64,000 nt of DNA from Gentiana macrophylla (Eukaryota > Streptophyta > Magnoliopsida > Gentianales > Gentianaceae): NCBI GenBank assembly GCA_026214975.1, contig CM047815.1, positions 79,575,299 to 79,639,298 of the forward strand, written 5' to 3'. The notes under the pieces were generated by a model. The model made no database searches. It saw nothing but the letters and a program-made list of their open reading frames with translations, and was not told the DNA's origin. Below, one piece after another: positions 32,476 to 43,886 of the stretch. Made by a program: the position numbers and the translations under genes. Numbering within the stretch: position 1 is the stretch's first letter; the number at the start of each line of letters is the position of its first letter.

Positions 32476-33640
32476 AAGGACGGAATATAAGAAAAAACCG
32501 CCAATTGATCCAGTGGAATAAAATTTATGTCAATAAGGAGAGAATATTATTCCACTAGACCATTATACACTTTTCCACTTAACCTCTTTATAATTGCAAT
32601 TGATAGTGTTGTGTGCTTCATGGGTTTGTTTCACTAGTTCCCCAAAATTTCATTCGGTAAATCTCAACAATCGGGAATAAACTTAAGTAGTAATACGTTG
32701 AAAGCGATCGATTTGAAATTTAAAAAAATCTCTACCTAGTTCATGATATACATAATCGAACTGATAAAGACGGTTTGGCCGTTTGGAGTACGAAAACACG
32801 ACGATCGAACAAAGGAATTAGCATGTAGAAAAATAGGATTTCAACAATCTGATGCATTCACTTTGTAAATTTCCATGTGATTCGATGAATAGAGGAACAA
32901 TGGAATAAAGGAATTGCAATGATCTGATGCATTTGATTGTAACTTTTCGTAAGACTCCATGAAAAGAGAAACAAAGGAATTTCTTTGTATAATAATTAAG
33001 GGGATTTTAATCTCCACTTAAGAAAATGAAAAAAAAGAGTTTTCAATAGATTTGATGAAAAGAGGAATAGAGGAATAGGAGAATTACTATGTATAAATAG
33101 AGGAATTACTTTTATACAAGGGGAATTGAACAATGGAATTCAATTGTGGAAGAAAGAACATTGAAATTCGATTATACAGAGAGGGATTTCAACCGAGTGA
33201 AGCATAAGAAGGGGAATTCAACTGTAGTAGATGGGGATTTCAACCGTGGGATTCAATTGTGGAAGAAGGGGATTTCAACATCAAGAATATTTGTTTTGTA
33301 GAATCCATAGTGTTGCTATCGGAGAGTAGTTAATATTGGTGTTGTATTTGTTGTCACATTTTTTTGGCGTTAATTTGAGGATTAGTGGAATCATGGGCTG
33401 GAATTTTAGAAAACCGATTCCCTATTTGTTGGATGGTGGTGAATTGGAAAGTAACGAAGAAGGGTTATTATTTTTTTTCAAATTGCACTTTGTCCTTTTC
33501 TACCAATGCTCACCACTATGTCCTTTTTCACCATTTCTAGCACTTCTTTGTCCTTTATTCCCATCATCCCTTAATCATATAACAAATATAAAATACATTT
33601 GATAGAATCATTTCTCATACGTTCATTGTAGAATATTCAG
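32476..33640. other. Intergenic with degenerate direct repeats, no gene seen
   Basis: At 32845-32995 an approximately 80-base unit recurs twice (CAATCTGATGCATTCAC / TGATCTGATGCATTTGA, then ATTCGATGAATAGAGGAACA / CTCCATGAAAAGAGAAACA, each ending near AAAGGAATT). Shorter GGGGATTTCAA phrases recur at 33180-33280. No protein family was recognised. Confidence 0.5.
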
Positions 33641-33741
33641 CTATACTACACTAACAGAATAATAACAACTTCTAATCTAAAGGATAACATACAACCACAT
33701 GTCTCAATCTAGGATATACATCACAAAGGGTATTTAGGTAA

Positions 33742-34945
33742 CTATCTTGATAACCCTCCTTCATCTCCTCTCAAACTTGATTGTATTAGGTCAACATTAA
33801 GTTTTTGATTGAACATTTGTAAAGATGCAGTTGATAGAGACTTAGTTAGAACATCTGTAGTCTGACCAGTACTTGGAATGTATTGAAACTTCATCTTCTG
33901 CTCAAGAACTTGATTTCTGACATAGTGAACATCGATCTCTATGTGTTTTGTTCGAGCATGGAACACGTGATTAAGAGACAATGAGGCTGCACTTGTGTTA
34001 TCACACCAGGAAACTGGAGTTTTATGTAGAGGAACCCCCAATTCTTTCAGAAGATGTTGTATCCATTGCGATTCAGCAGTTAAATTGGACAGAGAGTTGT
34101 ATTCAGATTCACAGCTGGATCTTGACACTAAATGTTGCTTCTTGGAACTCTATGAAATGAGTGAGTCTTCTAGGAAGACACAATAACATTCAATAGATTT
34201 TCTGTCATAAGAGCTAACAACCCAGTGAACATATGAAAAACCAATCAGATTCAAGGATGCATCGGGTTTGAAGTAAAGTGAAAGGTGAACAATCCTTTAA
34301 CATATCTCAACAGCCTTTTAAGAAATTTCCAATGGACATCAGAGGGTTTTTGCATAAACCGACTCAAATAGTTGAGTGCAAATGCAATATATGGTCTTGT
34401 GAAGGTAATATATTAAAGGCCACCTATATCGCTTCTATAAATGTGAGGATCAGTCATAGGAATCCCCTGTGCGGGTGTGAGATGTTTTCTAGTGATCATA
34501 GGAGTAGGGCGTTCCTTCATATTAACAAAATGAAGTCTATGCAGAAGCTAATGAGCATAGTAAGTTTAAGCAAAAACAACCATGTTTGATCCGTGCAAAC
34601 CTCCATACCAAGGAAATGGGAAACATGACCAAGGTCCTTCAAGGCAAAACAATGATTGAGGAGTTTTATAAACTTCTGAATTGTACTATTAGAGGTGCAT
34701 GTAACAAGAATATCATGAACATATACAAGGTCAAAATAAGTAAACCAATTACTTGTTTGAAAATAAAAATAGAAGTGTCCACAACAGATTGTTTGAACCC
34801 CATTGAAGCATTTGACTCGTCAGGACATCATACCAGGCTCTAAGTGTCTGTTTGAGGCCATATAGGGCCTTGTTCAATTTACACACATGATTGGGAAAAC
34901 TAGGGTTAACAAAGCCTTCTGGTTGAGGTATGTAAACAGTCTTTT
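33742..34945 (-). mobile_element. Truncated Ty1/Copia element, RT end to RNase H
   Basis: From about 34945 a partial reverse transcriptase reads VYIPQPEGFVNP and LNKALYGLKQTLRAWYD. After several frame breaks comes an RNase H (34128-33742: MSRSSCESEYNSLSNLTAE, VSWCDNTSAAS, ARTKHIEIDVHYVRNQV, TDVLTKSL). A purine tract GAGGAGATGAAGGAGGG near 33755 marks the 3' end of the internal part; the adjoining LTR cannot be bounded. The gag, protease and integrase regions are absent, cut off at about 34945. Confidence 0.8.
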
Positions 34946-35770
34946 GACGACCAAACCCAAACATGAACAAACTGCGGATACCTAGAAACCTTACACTCTG
35001 ATAATAGTTTGTTGTAACAGATTTGCAAGAACAAGAACAAAAGTAAAGATTAAACACACAAAAAATAAGAACACAAAGATTTAACGTGGTTTCTGACAAT
35101 GTGCCGGCGAGTCCACATGCAGAAAATGATAAATTATATTATCGCAAAGTGTTTACGAATTTTTCTCACAGGTTAACTAAGTTACAAACTAGGGGGAGTG
35201 GTTTAATAGGACAAAAAATAGAGGGAAAAATAAGAATCGTGAAAGTGGAAATATAAATTGTGTGATAAGGACAAATCCAATGTTCATAACCCCAAATTCA
35301 TTCTTTCTTTACATTTGACCCGACGCTCAAATCCAATATTTCACTATTCTTTATGTGTTTTTTTTATTACAAAAATGACATTGAAAATAACGTTGAAAAA
35401 ATATCAAATGAGATATCTAAATAAAGATGACGAAAAAAAGGAAAAATATGATGAAAGAACTATCATCTTCCGACAATCAGATTAAAAGATATATTTGTTT
35501 TTGTAATTGAATACGAAATAATTTAAATCACAATAAAATAAGAACATGCAATTTTTGTTCAAAAATATATTTCATTGTCCTCTTTATATATTTCTATGTT
35601 TTTGTTTTGGTGTCACTTGACATTGCTTGTGTAACAAATTAGGTGTGTTTACTATTATTAGTATGGTGGCTGTGTAAACAAATGATAAGACTATAAATGC
35701 ATCAATCTATCATACTAGGTTTGTAAAAGTTATGTATCCAAAGTTATGAATAAATCATTTTTATAGGGGA
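34946..35770. other. LTR-like debris and intergenic sequence
   Basis: Contains AAAGATTTAACGTGGTTTC (35075-35093), a phrase common just inside plant LTR elements, fused to the truncated Copia. The remainder is A+T-rich with no gene recognised. Confidence 0.4.
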
Positions 35771-35772
35771 AC

Positions 35773-36039
35773 CAGTGGCGGACCCAAGAAATTTTTAGAG
35801 TGGGGCCAAACTAAAAGAAAGGTGAAAAAAAAACTCAATAGCCAAGATTCAAACCTATGAACTAAGGATATATAACAAAGCTTCTAACCAGTTGAGTTTA
35901 ATGGATAATTATACTAGATATTGTCTGAAATAATATACAAACGCAGCTTTAATATTACTAGAGGGATATATTAGTAATTTCATCCGAAAATTTAAGTGAG
36001 ATCCATACACCCCACCCTATAAGGCTGGGTCCGCCCAAG
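35773..36039. mobile_element. hAT-type MITE, 267 bp, with perfect 8-bp TSD
   Basis: AGGGGAAC flanks both sides (35765-35772 and 36040-36047). Ends: CAGTGGCGGACCCA on the left and CTTGGGCGGACCCA on the right in reverse, 11 of 14 matching. An 8-bp duplication with C-A-G type ends fits hAT. Inside, the minus strand has TGGTTAGAAGC and GGTTTGAATCTTGG, resembling pol III A and B boxes. Confidence 0.75.
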
Positions 36040-36057
36040 AGGGGAACAATATATATA

Positions 36058-36445
36058 GGGGGATTCTATTTGGACCCCCCTATTTACTACTTGCACCACA
36101 TTAATGAATATTTTTCGGGTGAAAAACGTCACTCACTGGTGTGGTGTTGTTTGCAGCACACCAACGTCGTGTCGTCACCGACGTTGGTATGCCACTGTAA
36201 CACCACATGGTGAAAAGTCGCTGATCGACGTTTCTAAGATTTAACACTTTTTATATAGAGCGTCGATCACATCTGGTGTTTCATGGAACACCAACGCCAC
36301 TGCGATCGACGTTGGTGGTCATGAGAACACCAAACAGAATCGATATTCCCTATATAAAAATCACGTGCAGCAAGAGTAGTAATTTTTGTGCATGCAGTAG
36401 TAAGTGGGCACTGAAGTAGTAAATGAGGGCCCAAATAGAATCCCC
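36058..36445. mobile_element. TIR element, 388 bp, GACGT-rich interior
   Basis: The left end GGGGATTCTATTTGGACCCC (from 36059) and the right end in reverse GGGGATTCTATTTGGGCCCT are close inverted repeats continuing to TTTACTACTT on both sides (about 32 bp). TATATA flanks both ends. The interior has repeated GACGTTGG / CCAACGTC motifs like the blocks at 2.7, 7.7 and 8.5 kb. No transposase was found. Confidence 0.7.
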
Positions 36446-37025
36446 TATATATAATTTGGTCAAATTTTTAGCAATACAATACCGCATCAATGTATTAACA
36501 CTTTAGTACTTTCCTCCATAAAATATGCTCTACATTTGACTAGCAAATCCGTCTTTTAACGTAGTCTTTTCTTTTTAAAACCAAATTTGTCTACTCCACA
36601 TTGACCATTTCTTGTTCCTTTTCAATTAGTCGAAGGCCAAAAGGGAGATAGTGGCAGATTTTTGGGTGTTTGGTTGACCACATTTACACCACATGCATCC
36701 ATTTTGGTATCACTCTAGAATATCTAGCGTACAATAATTCTTTTTAGATTATTGAGATTAATAAAAATCAATACATCTCATATCATAATTACTGATGTAA
36801 TAGTGTGTTGTGTATTTTATTATAAGTGTTTTGTTTTGAAACTATCACTATTCAAATATAAAGTATATCTAAATGAATTAATAAATTTTATTTTCTGCAC
36901 ATTCATATTTTATTTACGAGATGTTATAATTTTGATACGGTGGACAATATTTTTTACCTCCATGAAGCATATGCGATTTTTATCCTCTATCTCTCCACAT
37001 TGCTTCTCATCAAGGTGAGTTCGAG
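36446..37025. other. Intergenic, no gene seen
   Basis: A+T-rich sequence without a supported feature. Confidence 0.5.
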
Positions 37026-37490
37026 CAAGGATTCTCTCAAATATTAACCTTAAGCAGGGGCGGATGTACATAGTGGGGAAGGGGGGCAATCGCCTCCCTC
37101 GGATTCGGAAAAAACACTATTACGTATGTTGTGTATTTTTTTGCCCTCCCTAAAAATTTATACTCGCCCATAGTATCGTCCCCCCCTCACCCAGGATCCT
37201 GCGTCCACCCCTGACCTTAAGTCAAGTGCAAGTGTTTTTTGAGAGGATCCTGGCTCGTCTATTTGGCATTTGGACTAGTGCGGTCTTTCTTCGAGCATCA
37301 ATCCCCTCAAGTAAGAGCATCAAGTGTTCTCTTAAGTCAAGTGGTTTGATTACACACTCAATCACAATGTGAAAATGATCTAACTGTAGATTTTTATTTT
37401 CCAACACCACATCGTTTTAGTAATAATGTGTAAAAACACTTGCATTTGAGAGAACACCGAACGCTCTCACTTGAAAGGATCCTGGCAATT
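37026..37490. repeat. GGATCCTCTCAA-end MITE family, nested copies
   Basis: Inverted phrases CGAGCAAGGATTCTCTCAAA (37023-37042) and, in reverse, CGAGCCAGGATCCTCTCAAA (ending near 37258) bracket the hAT MITE. Another end, ACTTGAAAGGATCCTGGC, lies at 37471-37488. These are related to the ends of the element at 19977-20157. Confidence 0.5.
37055..37213. mobile_element. hAT-type MITE, 159 bp, with perfect 8-bp TSD
   Basis: ACCTTAAG flanks both sides (37047-37054 and 37214-37221). Ends CAGGGGCGGATG and, in reverse, CAGGGGTGGACG match at 10 of 12. The interior is G-rich on the left and C-rich on the right. It is inserted in another small element whose broken ends are GGATTCTCTCAAA (37029-37041) and TTTTTTGAGAGGATCC (37236-37251). 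Confidence 0.8.
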
Positions 37491-37678
37491 GTTCATCAAA
37501 TCAAGGTATTTCCTCGCCTTAAAACAATATAAGGATGTGCTCTAGCCTTATTCATCATATGTTGGGATTAGTACCAAGAAGCAACTTTGGCCGCTTACCA
37601 TTAAGCCTCACGCCAAACATTTTTTTCTCACTGAAACGAAATTCCCACATAAAATGGATATATATAATTCACAATGCA

Positions 37679-37742
37679 CCTGGTGATGCTCGAACCCATG
37701 ACCTCATTGTCATGTGTCTCAGCTTAACCACTTTGGTAAAGT
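37679..37742 (-). mobile_element. tRNA-like SINE head
   Basis: On the minus strand AAGTGGTTAAGCTGAGAC (A-box-like) is followed about 30 bases later by ATGGGTTCGAGCATCACC (B-box-like). The arrangement resembles a tRNA-derived SINE promoter. The body and tail could not be bounded. Confidence 0.4.
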
Positions 37743-38225
37743 CTCATTTGCACTCACGTCAAACATTTCTCTGGTGTTATGTACATGATTATTTACCAAC
37801 ACGGCATACTTTATGTTAAAGAATGTTGAGAGATGTGGATGTCGGTTTTGTGGATCACCCTTGGAATCTCTACACCATGCCTTTGTTTATTGTGAAATTG
37901 CCTTTGCTATGGTATGCTATTTCTCGTCTAACAATCATTTAGATACAACAAATATCATAATTTGATGTTTCTTCGAGCCTTTCATGATGTGTGGTGTTTG
38001 TATAAAAAGAGGTCCATGACTTTGTATTTTCTAGAGTCAAGATCACTACATTACTTACCCTTATTTAAGCAAACCAAAGAGCCTAGCAACGACCACTCAC
38101 TGAAACCAACATAAATCCACCATCGATCACTCCTTAGTTGAGTCTCACTTTTTCTCCCCGTGTCTCTTCTGACACACCGGCCTGTCAGAAAATCTTCTCT
38201 GTTTCATCAGTTTATATATATAATA

Positions 38226-39304
38226 ATGAACAAGCAAAACCCAAATGCAAATAATTCCACCACAGCATCCCCAAGAAAGAATATTCAGGAGAAACAACAA
38301 GAAGACGAGCCCACTGCAGCCACCAGGTTTCTTGGTGTAAGAAGGCGACCATGGGGAAGATACGCCGCAGAGATAAGAGATCCCACCACCAAAGAGAGGC
38401 ATTGGCTCGGAACATTCGACACCGCCGATGAAGCTGCTCTGGCTTATGACAGAGCCGCCCGATCAATGCGTGGGTCTAAAGCTCGAACCAACTTTGTGTA
38501 CTCAGACATGCCACCTGGTTCTTCCGTCACTTCCACTATCTCTCCGGATGAATCACTCTTTGTTGGTCTCCTTGGACGACAGGGACTCTTGCCACCGGAT
38601 CCGGATGCCCATTCTCAAAGGTCATTTGAACCACAAATGGTATACGAAAATAATTGTGTAATGCGCACAACCGTTGTTGTGTCACAACGAGTCATGATTA
38701 ACGGTATCTGCCACCATCTGCACCGTTGTTCATGATTAGTTTATTACTCATCATGAATGGTAGATTATGTCACTCGTTGTGATATGAGAGGATCGTGTCT
38801 GTCATGATTTTCTTATGAGCTAGCATAGGATGCATAGCATTAATTACTCAAAATTTAGTGAGGGCAGGGCTTGTACCCCTCCGCCATATATGTTGATCCG
38901 CTACTGACCACATATTTATATTCTATTTCAATTAGGGTCAAATGGAAGCTGTTAATCAGCAGTATTACTCCGCCAGCTGCATTCCGGTGAGTGGAGAAAT
39001 GTGGAGAGGGATTGATCATGCTGATAATGTATTCCATCAGGAGGAGTACTTGGTGAGATCAAATGATGTTGTCTCCTCCGGGGTTGAGCTGCCGCCGCTG
39101 CCGCCTGATATCACAACAAGCTGCCTTGGTACTTCAAGCTCACCGCCGGTACTCTCCGACATGGGCTGCAATATATTGAATGACATGAGCTTGCTGGAGT
39201 TGTCGGAGCGGCCAAATGTCAACATTGCCGGTGGATTTGATTACTCTGATCATCATGATTTTATTCCCTCGGCCAACAGTTTCACCAGCTTTGGGTGGTT
39301 TTGA
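38226..39304 (+). CDS. LEP: AP2/ERF transcription factor, LEAFY PETIOLE/PUCHI-like
   Basis: A DNA-binding regulator of the ERF group VIII-b, linked in Arabidopsis to organ and meristem patterning. Exon 1 is 38226-38639 and exon 2 is 38936-39304, with a GT-AG intron of 296 bases in phase 0, giving 260 aa. The AP2 domain is about residues 34-91: [40 protein letters not shown], and [19 protein letters not shown], with the WLG core and YRG-equivalent residues intact. The C-terminal part has [15 protein letters not shown], close to the short conserved motif I recall in LEP, and ends in TSFGWF. The start at 38226 was chosen because upstream in-frame text is unlike the family. Without splicing, exon 1 would read on to a stop at 38735. 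The intron holds repeat-like sequence, so its origin may be recent. Confidence 0.85.
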
Positions 39305-40248
39305 TAACGGCCCGGCCCGCGGGTGTATACCTGCAACCCGGCCCGTCGTAATGGAGCGCCGGAGCGGTTTATTCTTTGTTTTATCAATGTTGTTGACAGT
39401 TTTCTAATAATTATTTGCATGCATGCATGTTATTAGTTTCTATTTGTGTCTGCTATTAGAGAAATGCTACGGTTTTCACAATTAGTCACACATGATTACT
39501 TTTGATTATAACTATAAGGTATATTTTATTTTGATATAAACTCGTTATAATCAATAGAGTAAAATTATATTCTGTTTGTGATACAAACGTACATTGTGTA
39601 TATATATATCATCACTCTTGCAGTTTAGATCTCATATCTCCATGTATAGGTTTACGTTGAGTCTCAACCACTCTGACATGATTAATATCATAATGATTTT
39701 ATCTTTAAAAGATCACAATTATTTTGACACAACATATACCGCAACTAATGTGGTTAGGCGTCCCGGGACACGGGGCAGGCCATGGCCCTGAGCCATCCTT
39801 TAAAGTGATATTTTTAGGGCTCGTTTTTATATATTTGTAATGTATTTTAGATATATTTTTATTCTATTTAAATTAAAGAAACTTAGTAATACTCAAATCA
39901 ATACGATAATTTAATTTTTAAAAAAAACATTTAGCCAACTTATATATCTTTTCATACACCCGTAAACATAGTTTAGACTTAAAGTAACTGCTACATTGTA
40001 ATTTTTACAAAGTCTAGGGCCCTAAAACAAAATTTTGGCTTAGCTCAAGTTGGATTAATCATAACTCTCCACTTGGTATAACTCGAAAATACCCGTTGCA
40101 CTATAACTTTTTTCCTATACATGAACGCCCCTGAATGTGATATCTATTTAAAGAGATATCATATTACCACATTATGAGTGCACGTACAAATTGGGTTATT
40201 GCATTTATTTTGCCAGAATCACTCCATGATTTAACACTACGAGGAAGT
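39305..40248. other. Intergenic, no gene seen
   Basis: The ERF 3' flank is followed by A+T-rich sequence. A short G+C-rich patch GGGACACGGGGCAGGCC at 39764-39780 may be a transposon end. No gene was found. Confidence 0.5.
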
Positions 40249-40479
40249 CTTATAATTAAGGGTGAACAAAAAAAACCGCAAACTAAATCAACCGAACTAA
40301 ATCGAACCAAACTGGAAAGGTATAAACCATGGGTTTTTTGGTCGGTTTTTGTATTGTAAAAATGAAAAATTAGGGATAAGGACACAATCTGGAATATTTT
40401 TAAGTAACAGGACAACTACATATTTTTTATAGGGAGAAAAAAGACGACTGCATAATTTTTATAGCGAGAAGGACAAACT

Positions 40480-40640
40480 GTGAATCCCGAAAATCAGTGA
40501 ATCCCGAAATCAGTAAATTTCGACAGTGAATCCTGAAAATCAGTGACTTTCGACAATGAATTATGAAAATTAGTGAATTTCAACAGTGAATTTCGGCAGT
40601 GAATTTAAACAGTGAATTTTGACAGTGGATAAATAGTTTT
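40480..40640 (+). repeat. Direct repeats of GTGAATCC/TTCGACAGTGAAT type
   Basis: Units such as GAAAATCAGTGAATCCCG, TTCGACAGTGAATCCTG and AACAGTGAATTT repeat in tandem with variation. The reverse of the 1690-1800 block contains the same phrases. Confidence 0.6.
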
Positions 40641-40803
40641 GTCCTTTATGCAAAAGTTTCAAAAAACTGTCCTTCTACTCAATTGATGAAATATTTATGT
40701 CCTTCTCCCTCATTCCCCCTTGTAAAAAACCAAACCGTGAAAAAGAATTTGGTTCCAATTTAAAAAAATAAAAACCGTTTAAAACCGGACCAAACCGGAT
40801 TTT

Positions 40804-40892
40804 ATATGTATATATACATACATACATACATACATACATAAATATCTCTCTATATATACACACACATACACACACATACCTATATATATTAA
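40804..40892 (+). repeat. ATAC/CATA microsatellite
   Basis: Consecutive CATA units followed by ATACACACACATACACAC, a simple-sequence repeat inside the hAT element. Confidence 0.85.
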
Positions 40893-42100
40893 TACTTAAA
40901 AACATCAATGTGCTTTTTTCGGTGCAACTCAACCTGTTTAAACTTAATTTGTATTTGTAATGTATTAATGATCCATTACTAATCTCATATCCTAAAGATT
41001 CATATTTTGTTGATCATTTCAAAGACTTGTCTTTAATTTCCAATCATATAAGAGAATCTCGAGTACATGTCAGTTCACAACTCACCACCGCTAACTCTTT
41101 CTTCACTTTCTACTCCTCAGCACCAATATTTGAAATATGTGAATGCTTATTTGTATGACTTAATTCTTCTAATGATGTTGATGAATTTCATCATTGACAT
41201 TTTCCGATTTGTTTATTTGTTAGGTTTGACATCTTATATAAATAAATGTATTTATAGACATTAGTTTTATATAAGTTTGTCTAATATTTGCTTTTAATTA
41301 GATTATATTGGACAATAACATTGTTGAGATAATCAAAATCAGAGTTGGTGTTTTGGAGAAAATAAAATGACGAATATGTTCTAACTAAATGAAGCTCAAA
41401 ACTATATCACATGTTTTTTTTCGTTTGAAATGTGTGAATTAAGTTAGATAGCTTTAATTTATCTCTCGTTTACTTATGGAACAAATGCATTCCTCTTTCT
41501 CCCTTGACCATACTCAAAATATTATTTTGTCTAATCGATTTTGAGATCTATATATGATATTCAATAATATAACGATTAGTTCATTGTTAGTATTTTTTGA
41601 AGTTGATGATTCATTGATGAATTAAAATGAGTAAGAGATGACTCTTTCATTATCTTGTTTGTCGTGAACTTGGGAATTCAATGGTAGTTGTCGAGTTCGT
41701 TGTGTTGGATGGTGTTGAAGTATGATTGGTTTTTAGATCTTTAAGATTCGCATGGGTAGATGTTAGTTAAATATAAAACATATTGGATTTACTGACATAA
41801 TAGTACTAATGTATTACATATATTATCATTTGTTGTTATGAGACAATTTGTGATTTCCTATCAATAATTTTAATTGTTAAAGAAAACCTTAAAAAACCGA
41901 AACCAAGCTGAACCAAACCGGACCGAACAAATGGTTTATGCCTGAAAACCGTTCTAGTTTGGTTTCGAAAATTGGAAACCGTATAAAATGGTTCGGTTTA
42001 AAAGATGGGAAAAACCGGCCGAACCGGATCATGTTCACCCCTACTTATAATGTTTTTTTCCTCGTATGTGGTTTCATGCATTATAAACTAACTATCTGTC

Positions 42101-42107
42101 CCTTATT

Positions 42108-42169
<62 letters not shown>
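42101..42169 (+). repeat. TTA trinucleotide microsatellite
   Basis: Uninterrupted TTA/ATT repeats, about 17 units, preceded by TTTA tetranucleotides. The apparent poly-Leu frame through it is an artefact. Confidence 0.9.
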
Positions 42170-42191
42170 GTACTTTACCACAGTTTAATGT

Positions 42192-43886
42192 TGTTGGTCC
42201 CTATGAAAGGCTTTGTACAAGTTTAGATGGGTGAATAAACTTATCACTTAAAAACTTTTTATAGAGTTTAGGTAACTCTAGTGAGTAATAGTCTGCTGAC
42301 TATTGACTCTGCTAAGTTAATGCAACAGATAAAAACTTAAAGACTTTTTCTTGTTGTTATGTTAAAACTAATGAGCCAAGTGTTGGGCACTCAGCTATGT
42401 TGTGTGTGTCTTCAGCAGATTGATAAGTTAGCAAGAGATGTGATAAGTTGCAGAAAGTAAAGTGTACGAAATTAAATGCAGAAATAAAAGCCCAAAGTTT
42501 CTAGTGGTTCAGAGTTGTGTAATCTCTTAGTCCACTCTTCTCCTGTGATGTTGGAGGGATTCACTAGAGCTCTTGAGGTACAGTTACAAAAGCAATAGAA
42601 AGATTGTCCTTCACTAATCTCTATAGCTTCACAATCAGCTAGGATAACATGTTGAATTGCTGCTTCACCAAGTATTCCACTGGACTTTGAAGGGTGAGAT
42701 TGTCTCTTCACCCTTCCACCACACTCAACAGTCCTTGACACCTCAGGAGGTGCTTCTCTGTCAAGAAAACCTTTGTTGAACAAATATGGTTGAATCAAGA
42801 AAGTGATTCAGTTTTTAAGAGCTTTGATCGGTGTAGAAAGATCAACAGCTCAATCTTCAAAGTGTAGATACTCGATCAAACTTGTAGGAATGAACGCTTG
42901 AAGATTTATGGATTCAGCAGTTTAATTTAGCAGGTAGCAAATAATACAGGACTCTGCATGGTAAACTTGGTTGCAATGAAATTCTTGGTTGTTCTTGTTG
43001 TTGCATAAGTCCTCTATTTATAGATGAATACCAACGTTCAAATTTGATTTTCAAAAAGAGACGTTGTTGTATTTTTCTGAATATTTCTCTGAAATTCTCC
43101 GCTACAAATTCTGTACTTGTTAGTGTCAGTGTCCTTCTGACATAACCGTATGTCAAACAATGAAAATGCTCTATTTGAATTGGCTCAGAAATCTTCATAA
43201 CTGCAATTTAAATTCCACCATTGATTGACTGAATAATCCAAAGGATTATATTGATCCTTATCCTTGATTTCTTCCAGAATAATCCTTGAAATAATTCTAG
43301 AAACGGATCAAATTATCTTGTACTATCTCAACTGTGTATCTATATATTGGTCTGCTGAGATGCACATTAGCTCGGCTGACTTCTTGCTCTGTTGACTAGC
43401 TTGGTGAGCAATCAAGCGACTTGCTTATCATCTAATCTTTATTTGAGAGATCGAGTACACCATATTTTCAAAATAACTAATCCTTTCATCACATTTTCTT
43501 TTGGGATCTTAGACCTTCAATACAAGGTCTATAAGGTCAATTCATGCCATCACAACCTTGTCTGGATTCCAACCTTATAGCCTCGGCTTAATCTTCAATA
43601 TTGAGTTTGAAACCTCAGCTTTCAGTCTTCAATCTCCAACTGAGTTTGAACCCTCAAACTTCTCTACTGAATTTGATCCCTCGGCCTTTAGACACTCTAC
43701 TGATGTCCTAAAAACCTAAGCAGGTCTACTGAGATCCTATCAGATGACTATTACAATACTTGTTTGATAAAACCTATACAATTATCAGACTCTAAGAAAT
43801 CCTATACAATCAATCTAGAAATCTTTTTGCTTGCTCTATAATAGCTAGTCTGACACTCATAATTAAAACTAAAATAATTTCTAACA
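42192..43886 (-). repeat. SIRE/Maximus-type Copia LTR, about 1.7 kb
   Basis: On the minus strand the LTR starts TGTTAGAAATTATTTTAG at 43886, just after ATTGCCATCATCACTAAAAA and TGGAGAAAT, which match the end of the internal region and purine tract of SIRE-type elements. A TATA box CTATAAATAGAGG lies near 43015-43027, and the sequence ends in GGGACCAACA near 42192. No partner LTR, PBS or polyprotein was found beside it, so it is a 3' LTR left after loss of the rest. Confidence 0.65.

Larger units (their letters stand above)
40257..42043. mobile_element. Non-autonomous hAT element, 1787 bp
   Basis: CTTATAAT is present immediately left (40249-40256) and right (42044-42051). Ends TAAGGGTGAACA and, in reverse, TAGGGGTGAACA differ at one of 12 positions. 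The subterminal regions carry many AACCGAACC / GGTTCGGTT motifs in both halves. No transposase frame was found. The interior has a block of direct repeats (40480-40640) and a microsatellite (40804-40892). Confidence 0.85.

Noticed and set aside
41938..42234. Frame with a long leucine run
   Set aside because: It is a translation of the TTA microsatellite, not a gene.
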